Source of the DNA: Clavaria fumosa
Lineage: Eukaryota; Basidiomycota; Agaricomycetes; Agaricales; Clavariaceae
DNA: 64,000 nt
Reading direction: 5' to 3'
Assembly (NCBI GenBank): GCA_951802425.1
Contig: OX637796.1
Coordinates: 1,736,001-1,800,000 of the forward strand
Positions 34,001 through 44,288 of the stretch are shown one piece after another; positions within the stretch are counted from its first letter, which is position 1, and every line of letters starts with the position of its first letter. The notes under the pieces were generated by a model. That model saw only the letters and a list, made by a program, of their open reading frames with translations, was not told where the DNA came from and did no database searches. The translations under genes and the position numbers were made by a program.

Positions 34001-34628
34001 TGACTGGAACTGAGATATGAATTATTCAGGTCCAGAACTCCCAGAGTCAACGAATTGCTATGAGAGCCTGGAGCCAAGTGCACTGCATGGAGTCACGGAT
34101 ACAGCAAGCAGTCAGGGAATATAAGAGGGCATGAAGTGCTGTCCAGAGGCTGGGGTCATTGGATCGTAAGTATCAAGACATCACAAAGGATGACTTGAAA
34201 ATGCCTGGGGATGTGGTTGAAGAAAACAGAATTGGTCAGCGATCGGAAAAATTATCCTGGTTGTGGAGGTTGGATAGTGGGATGAAGGATGGAGAATGCA
34301 GCAAGAGAATGAAAGAATGTGAGTGGACAGTATGATATGTTATGTTGGAAAAGCTGAGAAATATTTAGTCTATAAAGTGATTTGGTTGAGGGCAAGTGCA
34401 AGGTTCAATCGCTGGGATGAGGAAGTCACTTTACTGCAGCATGAAATGGAGTGGACAGCAGCCTTCTTCAAGCATAAAAAGGATAAATGGGAGCAAATGG
34501 TGAATGATGTAGGAAATGCAAGAAGTGGGCTGGCCTGCTATGCTCACAAGCAGAGAGCAGTATGGGAAAAATTTGAAGTGCATGCAAGGAATATCTTGCA
34601 GCATAGTATTCAATGGGAGGTGGTGTAA
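31012..34628 (+). pseudogene. KDZ transposase with CxC2 cysteine cluster, five nonsense codons
   Basis: From about 31311: QNDFLQEWKDNA, then the CxC2 cluster (CMLCRKP, CFDC, CLDCCLLQHRCHPFHQIKKW, GHGGNLCP). Catalytic landmarks follow: VADGNFKLENV (first Asp), CACARHGCFYPHSFVDF, VYDIGCEWGKRFW (second Asp), GKFHLGAHIKECF, and GQLDGEILESLWS (Glu). The C-terminal helical region ends at TAA 34626-34628. In-frame TGAs at 32530, 32563, 33045, 33627 and 34132 each stand where Arg (CGA) fits (for example CHNH*AI, MSQAH*QEV). The 5' end near 31012-31150 is uncertain. KDZ proteins are DDE-like transposases expanded in mushroom genomes. This copy is dead, although its catalytic motifs are kept. Confidence 0.9.
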
Positions 34629-34650
34629 AGTATGTCCAGTCAAATTTGAT

Positions 34651-36823
34651 AGATATGGGTTAATATATCCACTGCACATGTCTCATACAGGAGAGGGATA
34701 TCCTAATATCTCTGCTGGACATGTCTCATACAGGAGAGGGATATCCTTATATCTCTGCTGGACATGTCTCATACAGTAACTGGATATCCTAATATCTCTG
34801 CTGGACATGTCTCATGCATGAAAGGGATATCCCATTTACTCCACTGGACATGTCTCATACAGGAGAGGGATATCCTTATATCTCTGCTGGACATGTCTCA
34901 TGCACGAGAAGGATATCCTAATATCTCCGCTGGACATGTCACATACAGGAGAGGGATATCCTTATATCTCCACTGGACATGTCTCATGCATGAAAGGGAT
35001 ATCCCATTTACTCTGCTGGACATGTCTCATACAGGAGAGGGATATCCTAATATCTCTGCTGGACATGTCTCATACAGGAGAAGGATATCCTAATATCTCT
35101 GCTGGACATGTCTCATGCATGAAAGGGATATCCCATTTACTCTGCTGGACATGTCTCATACAAGAGAGGGATATCTTAATATCTCCGCTGGACATGTCTC
35201 TTACATGAGAAGGATATCCTAATATCTCTGCTGGACATGTCTCTTACAGGAGAAGGATATCCTAATATCTCCACTGGACATGTCACATACAGGAGAGGGA
35301 TATCCTTATATCTCCACTGGACATGTCTCATGCATGAAAGGGATATCCCATTTACTCCGCTGGACATGTCTCATACAGGAGAGGGATATCCTAATATCTC
35401 TGCTGGACATGTCTCTTACAGGAGAAGGATATCCTAATATCTCCGCTGGACATGTCTCATGCATGAAAGGGATATCCCATTTACTCTGCTGGACATGTCT
35501 CATACAGGAGAGGGATATCTTAATATCTCCGCTGGACCTGTCTCTTACAGGAGAAGGATATCCTAATATCTCTGCTGGACATGTCTCATGCATGAAAGGG
35601 ATATCCCATTTACTCTGCTGGACATGTCTCATACAGTAGCTGGATATCCTAATATCTCTGCTGGACATGTCTCTTACAGGAGAAGGATATCCTAATATCT
35701 CTGCTGGACATGTCTCATGCATGAAAGGGATATCCCATTTACTCCACTGGACATGTCTCATACAGGAGAGGGATATCCTTATATCTCTGCTGGACATGTC
35801 TCATACAGGAGAGGGATATCCTAATATCTCCGCTGGACATGTCTCATACAGGAGAGGGATATCCTTATATCTCCGCTGGACATGTCTCATGCATGAAAGG
35901 GATATCCCATTTACTCCGCTGGACATGTCTCATACAGTAGCTGGATATCCTTATTTCTCTGCTGGACATGTCTCATACAGGAGAGGGATATCCTAATATC
36001 TCTGCTGGACATGTCTCATACAGGAGAGGGATATCCTAATATCTCCGCTGGACATGTCTCATACAGGAGAGGGATATCCTTATATCTCCGCTGGACATGT
36101 CTCATGCATGAAAGGGATATCCCATTTACTCCGCTGGACATGTCTCATACAGTAGCTGGATATCCTTATTTCTCTGCTGGACATGTCTCATACAGGAGAG
36201 GGATATCCTAATATCTCTGCTGGACATGTCTCATACAGGAGAGGGATATCCTAATATCTCCGCTGAACATGTCACATACAGGAGAGGGATATGCTAATAT
36301 CTCCGCTGGACATGTCTCATACAGGAGAGGGATATCCTAATATCTCCGCTGAACATGTCACATACAGGAGAGGGATATGCTAATATCTCCGCTGGACATG
36401 TCTCATACAGGAGAGGGATATGCTAATATCTCTGCTGGACATGTCTCATACAGGAGAGGGATATCCTTATATCTCTGCTGGACATGTCTCATGCATGAAA
36501 GGGATATCCCATTTACTCTGCTGGACATGTCTCATACAGGAGAGGGATATCCCATTTACTCTGCTGGACATGTCTCATACAGGAGAGGGATATCCTTATA
36601 TCTCTGCTGGACATGTCTCATGCATGAAAGGGATATCCCATTTACTCCACTGGACATGTCTCATACAGGAGAGGGATATCCTAACATCTCCGCTGGACAT
36701 GTCTCATACAGGAGAAGGATATCCTTATATCTCCACTGGACATGTCTCATACAGGAGAAGGATATCATAATATCTCCGCTGGACAGGTCTCATACAGGAG
36801 AGGGATATCCCCCGGTGGACTAG
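34651..36823. repeat. 43-bp satellite array, about 50 copies
   Basis: The unit acatgtctcatacaggagag + ggatatcctaatatctctgctgg repeats without a break, 2.17 kb in all. A variant unit (catgcatgaaagggatatcc + catttactctgctgg) is interspersed every few units, giving a higher-order pattern. Each unit has two palindromes, ACATGT and GATATC. Because 43 is not a multiple of three, the array is open in several frames with a 43-residue period. These ORFs are by-products, not genes. It starts 22 bp after the KDZ stop codon. Confidence 0.95.
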
Positions 36824-36825
36824 TA

Positions 36826-37206
36826 TTATACTAAGGATACAGATATCTCTGGCAGAATCTGGTACTGTGTTATATACAAGGGATATGCAGCATCCGGTAT
36901 GTAGTTATATACTACAATATCTGACTGAACTATGTGCCTCCTCTCCCTTTGATTGTGTCTTTGTTGTTGGGTGGCTCCCCCACTGGCACACCACAGATAG
37001 GGGTTTGCAAGATGCGGACGCCTCTCTCCCCTGAATTGTAGACACAATCAGATCCTATTGTGTACCTAATAGTCCTTATTACATCCAACCTCTGCAATCC
37101 TACAACTGGCGGGAAGGACAAGATGATGGCATTCTGCTTTGATGGGCCATCACACAAAGGGGCTGTACTGTCAGAGTCTGTCACATGATCAGTGGGTCAC
37201 CTGACT
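36826..37206. repeat. LTR-like remnant next to the satellite
   Basis: The part at about 37110-37200 (gatggcattctgc, gatgggccatcaca, ggggctgtact, cacatgatcagtgggtcacc) resembles the end region of the gypsy LTR at 19600-19700 in order and spacing. The word gttatatactac near 36905 resembles ttatatactatatc at 19350. It may be a diverged relative of that LTR. The ends and the TSD cannot be set. Confidence 0.5.
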
Positions 37207-37209
37207 TCC

Positions 37210-38293
37210 AGCACCTAGGGTCGCGGTCACGCGTTGTCGGCGATCACATCATCTATGATACAAGCCGACTTCCTTTTCCTGGTGGATGGGCTGTATACAT
37301 CAAACCCTCGGAACGACCCGTCCGCGAAGCTCATCCAAGTGGTCTCGTCAGTCGAGACGATACGAAACCAAGGTATGACACGCTCCGAATGCTGCGTTTC
37401 TGCTCAGATATCTCCTAGTCAACACTGCAACGCTCGGGTCAAGCTTGAGGACAGGAGGGATGCGTACGAAACTTATCGCCGCCGAAATTGCGACAGGCGC
37501 AGGCGTAACGACCGTCATCACATTGAGCAAAAACCCTGAGAACATCTCGCGCATTTTGGAGCACCTCCGCTCCTCCGACGGCACGCCTTCTCTTATCGCC
37601 CGAGACGCAGCGATCCCAGGCGTTCCGCACACGATGTTTTTGCCGTCGACCAGCCCGCTGCGCGACCTCAAGTCGTGGACGGCACATACGCTGTATCCGG
37701 CGGGCGGCGTCGTCATAGACGCTGGTGCGCACCACGTGCTCTCACGCCGGGAATCCGGCGGGCGACTCCTTCCCGCTGGCGTGCTCTCGGTGAGCGGTGC
37801 GTTCGCCTCAGGACAGGCGGTTCGAATCCTTGCGCTCCGCCGATCTCGTGGCGATGACGCAGCAGCGAAGTCGCCTTCCACCGAGATTCTTACGCCGCAA
37901 ACGTCGCCCATCATATCAGCGCCCAATACCTCGACCTCCTCATTCTGTGTTCCCACATCTCCGAAGGATGAATTCCAAAGAGCAAAGTACTCCCGTACGA
38001 CAAATTATGCCAAGACATTGCATTCGCACCGCCCTCATCATCACCGCAACGCAAGCGGCAAACACGCGCGGTGCACATGTTGGAGGGCGGGCGCTTTTCT
38101 CGTTCTCTCCTTGATTCCAGACCTCAACAGACGGACTTTTGACGTAGCAAGTTCGCTCTTCTTCGCTTGCATCGAGACTGCCGACCTACATATCAGCATC
38201 TTTCATCTGACTCGTTGCAACAGCTCTCACGCTTTTGCGAACAAGCGTCGGCTCCCACCTCCACTGTTCTGCCGGTTTAGATTTTTCTATTGA
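37210..38293 (+). pseudogene. PRO1: Glutamate 5-kinase (PRO1/ProB) relic lacking its N-terminal half
   Basis: Readable parts: ALSAITSSMIQADFLFL, VDGLYTSNPRNDPSAKLI, then after a GTATGA intron (from about 37373) GGMRTKLIAAEIATGAGVTT, and the PUA-type end VIDAGAHHVLSRRESGGRL, LPAGVLSVSGAFASGQAVRI. The kinase half with the ATP- and glutamate-binding sites is absent: sequence left of 37210 is LTR-like and satellite DNA. Within what remains, the TDVDGL signature has lost the residues before VDGL, and the GTGG motif reads RTGG. After about 37840 similarity fades although the frame stays open to 38293. Glutamate 5-kinase performs the first step of proline synthesis, so a working copy should exist elsewhere. 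Confidence 0.85.
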
Positions 38294-38537
38294 GCTGCGG
38301 GCCTCTCGAGACGACGCTCTATGAGCACCTGTCCAGGAATTCGAGTAGACCAGGACATCGCCGGCATAGGTGAGATCTCATCTGTCGGAAAGACGACGCA
38401 ATAATGACCTCGCATTGTCTAGGCGTACGGACAGCATTCTATGTGCAGAGTTCCTGTCTTGGTGCGCTGTTCGCTCAACGAATACTTAGTTGCTCTCTGA
38501 CCCATCCTAGTTTTCGCCGCCTCCATTCCTGGATCCG

Positions 38538-39741
38538 ATGTCCGAGGTGTGGTGTCTCTGCCTTCACAAGCTTGTGCATGTCTTTTGGCTCAATTTGACA
38601 TCCACATCAGGATCCTTCTGGACGCTCACGGCCACCTCGCTAGCCGTTCTGCTCTACACGTCGATACAGTCTGGGATGCGCACGCTCACGTTCCACAACG
38701 CGATACTCGCATCCTACTTCTGCGTGCTCCACACGGTCGCCTCGCTGACCGCTTACATACTTCTGTTCTCACCGTTCCGCGGCTTGTTGTTCAAGCTTGG
38801 GCGCTCCGGGGGCGGTGGCCATGACTTTAGCAGTGGCGGAAGCAGCATCAAGTCCACTGGATCGTACGCCCCTCTCAAAGGCGAGGATCCAGACCAGGAC
38901 GATACAGTTCCGCCTCACGAGGTTTCCCTGGCACTCCGCATCGCAATGTACATCTACTACAGGCCGTGTTCGATCCCGCTGGCGCTCCAGTACAGCGCCG
39001 TGTACATCTACTCGTTCTCGATCTGGTCTTTGGCTGCCAGCTTTGGGGGCCAAGCCGCCTGCAACGCCGCCACGCAGCTCAGGTTCTTCGGTGGCGCGTA
39101 CGGGGCCACGGGAGGGGGCCGCACAGTCGCGCTAAGTGGGTGGCCCTTGGCCCTTCCATTGTCCTCTGTTCTCTTGGCTAACGTCGTACCGTGCGTGCAG
39201 TCTGTCTTTCTCTGCTCGTCAGCTTTGTCGCAGTGCCTGTAGTGTTTGCGGGCTGGAGCATCCTCGCGCAAGCCATGCAAATGGGCACCTTCAAGCTGTG
39301 GAAGCGCGCCGCGAACACCCCCCCCCCCCCCCTCCGCGCTTTGGCGTACACACTCTTCCCATCATCCTCTGCTTCCTCTACGTCTGGCTATACACCATCG
39401 TTACCGTCGAGCAGACCATACACTCGGTTGCTGTCATAAATGGGGTCGTACAATGGACATTCCGCCAAGTAAGTATCCGCGAGCCCCGTACCATCGGTAA
39501 ACTCACACCTATGACAGATATTCCCACTCGTCAGCACAATAGTACCTATAACAACGGTATACTATAGCATCAAGAAGTTTTGGCTAGCACGATTGGCAGA
39601 AAATGCGGCACGAAGACAGTTGTTGCTATCTCCATCCCCTTTGAGGTCCGGCTCTCTCACTCCGACACGTGTACAGTCGGAAGCCGAGCTCACAAGTCTG
39701 TCGGATTCCACCCACGGACAGGACAGTCTTCTTCCACGTTG
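38538..39741 (+). CDS. Polytopic membrane protein, unknown family, frameshifted at a C15 run
   Basis: Start taken at ATG 38538; an upstream exon is possible. Hydrophobic segments: LTATSLAVLLYTSIQ, AILASYFCVLHTVASLTAY, PLALQYSAVYIYSFSIWSLA, then after an intron (39137-39200, GTGGGT to GTGCAG) ICLSLLVSFVAVPVVFAGW, and LPIILCFLYVWLYTIVTV. The last exon begins IFPLVSTIVPITTVYYSIKK and ends at TGA 39739-39741 with a Ser-rich tail. Around six membrane helices are likely. Between TFKLWKRAANT and RFGVHTLPII the frame changes exactly at a run of 15 C (39318-39332). This may be a sequencing or assembly slip, a polymorphism, or a real frameshift. I do not recognise the family. Confidence 0.65.
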
Positions 39742-39997
39742 ATAGATCACTTCGTAATACCTGGTTCATGTGAAATAGGCTTGTTTTCGTCATGCCATCA
39801 CATGGATCATTTTCGGACTCTCGTATTGTACGTAGAAATGGGAGCGAAGGATGTATACATACACAAATTTTTCTATTCCATAATGTGACCGGTAGTATTA
39901 TCGGTACACCGTGACTAACTAGAGCTGATCCCCACCAGCTTTTTGACAAGGAAGGAGAAAAGAATGGAAGACAAACAGTGAAGTGTGAAAGTAAGGT

Positions 39998-40643
39998 CTA
40001 CGAACACTTGCAAGTGGCAACATCAGGCTTCTGACCAAAGGGGCATGTTCCAGCTGCAAAATCGTCGTCAGCCAACCGCAAAGAGAGACAAAGGACTCGT
40101 TGACACTCACGAACTCACGAGCACCGAAGGGAATCACCGCGAACTTGGGTCCGCCGAACAAGCCGGGGTTCACGCCCTGCAACTGACCATTGACGATGCC
40201 CGCCAGCTCTTGGTTACGCGGAGCACGCTGGCAGAAGGGAGTAGACGGGATAAGCCCGGCGCCAATGTCGAGCGCGTTTCGCGGGTGTTTGCGGTACGCG
40301 ACGGCGTTTGCGATCAGCGCGTCCTTGTTCTTGATGCCGTTAGACTTGGCGAAGTCGACCATGGCGTCCGCGTTGTCTTGCTGTGCGCATGGGTCGGAGC
40401 CCGCAAGCAGCCCGTTGATCCCATTCTTCCCTGCTAGCGTCACACAGGGGTCACCGGTCTTGGCATCACCGCCCGAGGCGAAGCAGATGTCTTGCCAGCT
40501 TTGAGCAACAGCGGGGAGATCTGTGGGGATGGCTCGTTGAGATGGCAGTGGTCAGGAAGAGTCATGGGCACTACTGTACTGACCCGGCTGAGCAATGCGC
40601 TTCTTGATGGTCAAGCTGGAGGAGATGCCCCGCTTCCGCGGAG
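39998..40643 (-). CDS. Secreted Cys-containing protein, unknown function (5' exon missing from the model)
   Basis: The exons give, in order, ISSSLTIKKRIAQP, then DLPAVAQSWQDICFASGGD, PCVTLAGKNGINGLLAG, DPCAQQDNADAMVDFAKS, PFCQRAPRNQELAGIVNG, and after a GTGAGT intron the ending PGTCPFGQKPDVATCKCS with TAG at 39998-40000. All junctions are clean. A Lys-Lys-Arg stretch before DLPAV could be a Kex2 site. Regular Cys and the KR site suggest secretion, but the signal-peptide exon upstream of 40643 was not found. I recall similar basidiomycete proteins with this C-terminus and no known function. Confidence 0.7.
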
Positions 40644-40865
40644 CTACACAGCCGCCGGAAGTAACAATTAGTGATTGTGTAGCCAACGAGGACTAGCCCG
40701 CGGCGCTGTTCGGCCATTGGTGTGATCGGTGGAATGCAAAGGGGATCGAAACCACATATGGAATCGTCACGTGGTATTGCGCCAAGAAGAACGATGCCCT
40801 TACGGTAACGCTCAAAAAAAGGTTAAATGAGTATTTACTGCAGCAAGACACAAACATCGCAACGC

Positions 40866-40871
40866 TATAAA
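40866..40871 (+). promoter_or_regulatory. Possible TATA box
   Basis: The sequence gctataaagg lies about 120 bp before the ATG of the 175-aa gene at 40993. Spacing is acceptable for a fungal promoter; no other element supports it. Confidence 0.35.
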
Positions 40872-40992
40872 GGGGACATCGGATTAAAGTCTTGCCAAGG
40901 TTCTTCTTGACTTCCTTCCGTCAGTCACTTATCACTGTGGTGCTAGACTGCTAATCCAGCTATGACCTCTGCAGAATCGACACCGCTCAAAC

Positions 40993-41520
40993 ATGTCAGA
41001 CTCTACCGAGCAGCTACTAATCGCACCGCATCTCGGAAATGAAACTGGCGTTACCACAAACCAATTTACCACTCTCACAGCCGCCGAACGTGAAGGATCA
41101 TCCGTTCCAGACGTCGAAATTTCGACGAAAGTATTAACGATCGGAGTGCGCTACCACAAGAACGGAGACGGTGCGAACCGCGGTGCCGCGTTTAACAGCT
41201 TTCAAGCTCAGTTCGATGCGACCATATTGCAATCCCTCATCGCCATGCCGGATACCAACTGGGTGCTGGTGGGCGGAAACGCAAGGCTTGTCGATAATTT
41301 CGCTGGGACGTTTAGAGCCGCGAATGCCATCGCTGCTAAGATAACGGTCCGAGAGGTGTCGGAGACTCACGGAGACTCGACCTTCTCTAGTGGAAGCTGG
41401 ACCCTGACGGCGACAATCGAGGCTACGTATCGAATCATGACCTCAGACAGGCCCAAGGTGTTGAGTAATGCAGTCAAAGCCACTGGAGACAATCTCAAGC
41501 GCGTCATTGCGGCGCTTTGA
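40993..41520 (+). CDS. Orphan 175-aa protein
   Basis: An intronless ORF, MSDSTEQLLIAPHLGNET to DNLKRVIAAL, TGA at 41518-41520. Composition is even and soluble, with no signal peptide, membrane helix or Cys. VLTIGVRYHKNGDGANRG and WTLTATIEATYRIM look like beta-rich globular sequence. A TATA-like word precedes it. It could be a lineage-specific gene. I do not recognise it. Confidence 0.55.
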   Translation: MSDSTEQLLIAPHLGNETGVTTNQFTTLTAAEREGSSVPDVEISTKVLTIGVRYHKNGDGANRGAAFNSFQAQFDATILQSLIAMPDTNWVLVGGNARLVDNFAGTFRAANAIAAKITVREVSETHGDSTFSSGSWTLTATIEATYRIMTSDRPKVLSNAVKATGDNLKRVIAAL

Positions 41521-42345
41521 GGCGTTGTCCGACACATAACATCAGGATTAGGCCTCTAAATTCCATGCATGTACTCCACAATCCGCAGCTGTAACTCTTG
41601 TCTCCAATAAATACTTCCCGTTGGCGGTTATGGGCTCATTTGTCTTGGCAATCGGCGCGAACATGTCCCGTGCATCATTGCAACCGTCATACAGTATTGT
41701 TGACCAACGTTGACTTTGAAAGAGCTGGCTCCGGGTGACGAAAGCTTCAGATGTTTTGAAGTCGGGCGTCATGATATACCGTATTTACATCTACAAGCTT
41801 TGAAATCAAGGCGAAAAACGAATAACAGGACACATAGACACCACACGCTACACGGGTGCTGCCGATTCAAAAAATTTCATATGTGCAGAAAGGAAAGAAC
41901 AGATTACGAGACAAGGGGACCCAAAATCACAGCTTTCGTTCAGAGCTGCATCCAAATATCCGGCACAGAAGACAGGTAATCGGACGCTTTTGACACCTCT
42001 CCAACTTCCTCTTCCACCTGTACCCACGATCCTGAATCACGGGCATCCGTTCTTTTGGAGCTTCCGGGGAGTTGTGATCCACCGCCTTTCCGGGCCCGAG
42101 GTCGCAATTCCTTGAGCCTCATCGCAAAACCTGTGATGGTTGGCAGCGCCTCAGTGAAAGGAGCCATGAATTCTTGCGTAATGATCGACCGTAAGAATGC
42201 GTGAGGGGTTTATCGCGTAGATGGTTTGGAGAAGTTCGGTGGAAGGGCTTGATGGAGAGACCTGAGAGATGCCTTACGGGCCTTGATCAACGACAATACA
42301 GACACTTTGTCAAGATAACGTACGGGGGGAGTTTGGAAACTAGAA
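41521..42345. other. Intergenic between orphan gene and F-box relic
   Basis: The longest frames are 89 codons (41710-41979, plus) and 75 codons (41940-42167, minus, with an acidic end VQVEEEVGEVSK). Neither has a family feature. No repeats seen. Confidence 0.4.
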
Positions 42346-43543
42346 TCATAAATAAGTGCGCTGCGCTTCAGCGTACTGTACGTGAACAATGCCACGCGAA
42401 TTGCAGAGTGGGAGACAAAGGAGCAATCGGACGACCTCCGTTTCCGCATCCACCGGCGCCGAATAACGCAGACGAAATTCCACGGTTTTGAGTGTGGAAA
42501 ACCGTGGATGGGTCAACACGTCATCCACGACCGCCCAGTGGTGAGGTTCAATCTGACGCCTGGGGCCGAGTTCAAACACAATAGAGACCATATGCTCCGA
42601 GCTTAATAGGGATAACGTTTGTGCGACCCACTCGTCGGTGGTTCGACTGCCGAAGCTGAAATGGAGGGACTGCAGAGAAACATTGTGGCTCAAGTTGATC
42701 ACCGAAGGTTCTGTGGGGAGTGAATACGATGTTTGATAAAAGTGTCGAAAAAGACAACGTACCATCTTGAGCCTCGATCAAAAGCATCTCTAGAGATGGG
42801 CCCATGACAGACAGTAAATCATCCAGGAGGTGGAAATCAACGATCTGGATGTCATGCAAATACAGTGCACATAAAGGTATTGATTCTTGACGGAGAAGGG
42901 ACGATATCCACCCCAGGAAAGTACGATAAGTCGAAAGTCACAGTTCAAGCAATCGCAAACTTCGGGGTAAGTTGAGAGTCGAGGGAAGAGTGTCGGAAAT
43001 GGACCACAGTGTATGATCTATGACTAGTGTTTGGAGGCGTGGAAAGGAGCAGACAATCTGAGCAAGCTCAGAGAACCTGAAGGTCTTGACAGAACTCAAA
43101 TTCAAACGAATGATTCCCGTGAAGACGTTCCCGGTGAGGAGTGCCGATTGCGCGGTGGACGTCAAAGAATTCCATGGGAGGCATGAAATCGAGAGAGACT
43201 TGATTCTGTAGAACTCGCCAAGTGTCGGAAAGGTATTGTTCCAAAATCCTATGTTGAGTAACCACAAGTACAGATGTCGAACAAATGGGCTGATGGTCAG
43301 TCCTGAGACCAAAACCTGTTTGAGGTTTCGTTCATCGAGAACCACGTCGCGAAAATGGTGATAGCGAGCGGGATTCGTCCAAACTCTGCAGACCAAACTG
43401 CAGGTTTCGAGCGCCTGCCTGTTGTCGTGCAAATGGTCAACAATGACTTCGATCAGTTCTGTGGGAAGAAGGCTGCAACCCATGGTGCTCACTAAAGCTT
43501 GGCAAAGATGCGCTGCAGGCAAAGATGAGGTGTTTTTTTGCAA
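42346..43543 (-). pseudogene. F-box protein gene with one nonsense codon
   Basis: Start at 43543, or at the internal Met about 43486 (MGCSLLPTELIEVIV). The F-box is LPTELIEVIVDHLHDNRQ, then CSLVCRVWTNPARYHHF, about 40 residues. Leu-rich segments typical of basidiomycete F-box families follow. The frame continues unbroken past a single TGA at 42938-42940 (RLLEL*LSTYRTFLGW), then through a GTACGT intron near 42768 into EPSVINLSHNVSLQSLHF and the end at 42346. TGA fits Arg CGA. F-box proteins bring substrates to SCF ubiquitin ligases. The nonsense codon would remove more than half of the substrate-binding part. Confidence 0.85.
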
Positions 43544-43734
43544 AGAATTGACAAACCGGGAACTGAACAGCGCAGCTCACGTGATGATCTACTTCATGAA
43601 CCCTTAATGTGTGGTTGTTTGTAAATGTTGTGACCTCCCACTACATCACTGACCCAAAGGTTGTGACGAGGTTGCAGGCTTCCACAAGCATTTTGAAGCT
43701 TAGTTTTAGTGAGACAAAATGATCACAGATTTAA

Positions 43735-43861
43735 TTTGAGTAGATTGTCCAAGACGAAATTTCTAATTTTTGCCTCAATATTTAAATACAAGCACTGATG
43801 GTGTAATATAAAATTATGGAGGTCAAAATTAAAAATTCCGCCTTGGACAATCTGCTCAAAA
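43735..43861. repeat. MITE, about 127 bp, TIRs about 43 bp
   Basis: The left arm tttgagtagattgtccaaga and the following AT-rich bases pair with the right arm ending cttggacaatctgctcaaaa. The loop is short and AT-rich. The flanks taa on each side may be a 3-bp duplication, as made by Harbinger-like transposases; this is not certain. Confidence 0.75.
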
Positions 43862-44288
43862 TAATTCTAGAATTGTTTTATCTCACTAGAATGAATCACC
43901 AAACTCAATAGAGAGGTCAGAAAGGTAAAAATGATGAGTATAATACCAAATTGCATATATTGGGTGAGATAAAAATTGTAAAAATATTCTGATTGCTGGG
44001 GAATAAGGAAAACATACATAGGAACAATATCTCTCACTAAAACTAAGCTCAAAAAGTGGCTGAGGAATGCAGGAAATGGCACACAGATATCTGCATCCAT
44101 TTATGGTAACTTCCAGATAGTGTTGCCATGGTTCGGTGCTGTTTGGCGTGGTCTGGCTAATGATGACTTTTCCATAAATGGAAAGCCGAGCAAAGCCGAA
44201 CTGATCAGGGCATCCACCAAGCATTTCTCAGTGGTTCCGAGTGACTCAAGTTGTGGTTTGATTGCCAAAAATTGATGTATTAGTAATA
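43862..44288. other. AT-rich non-coding
   Basis: Short minus-strand frames (77 and 112 codons) are hydrophobic and AT-driven. No gene recognised. It may be the 3' end of the hAT relic. Confidence 0.35.

Noticed and set aside
34651..36823. 43-bp array as a CRISPR array or as a repeat-protein gene
   Set aside because: There are no unique spacers, the units are head to tail, and the organism is eukaryotic. The long ORFs exist in several frames and both strands because of the period, with no start or promoter logic.
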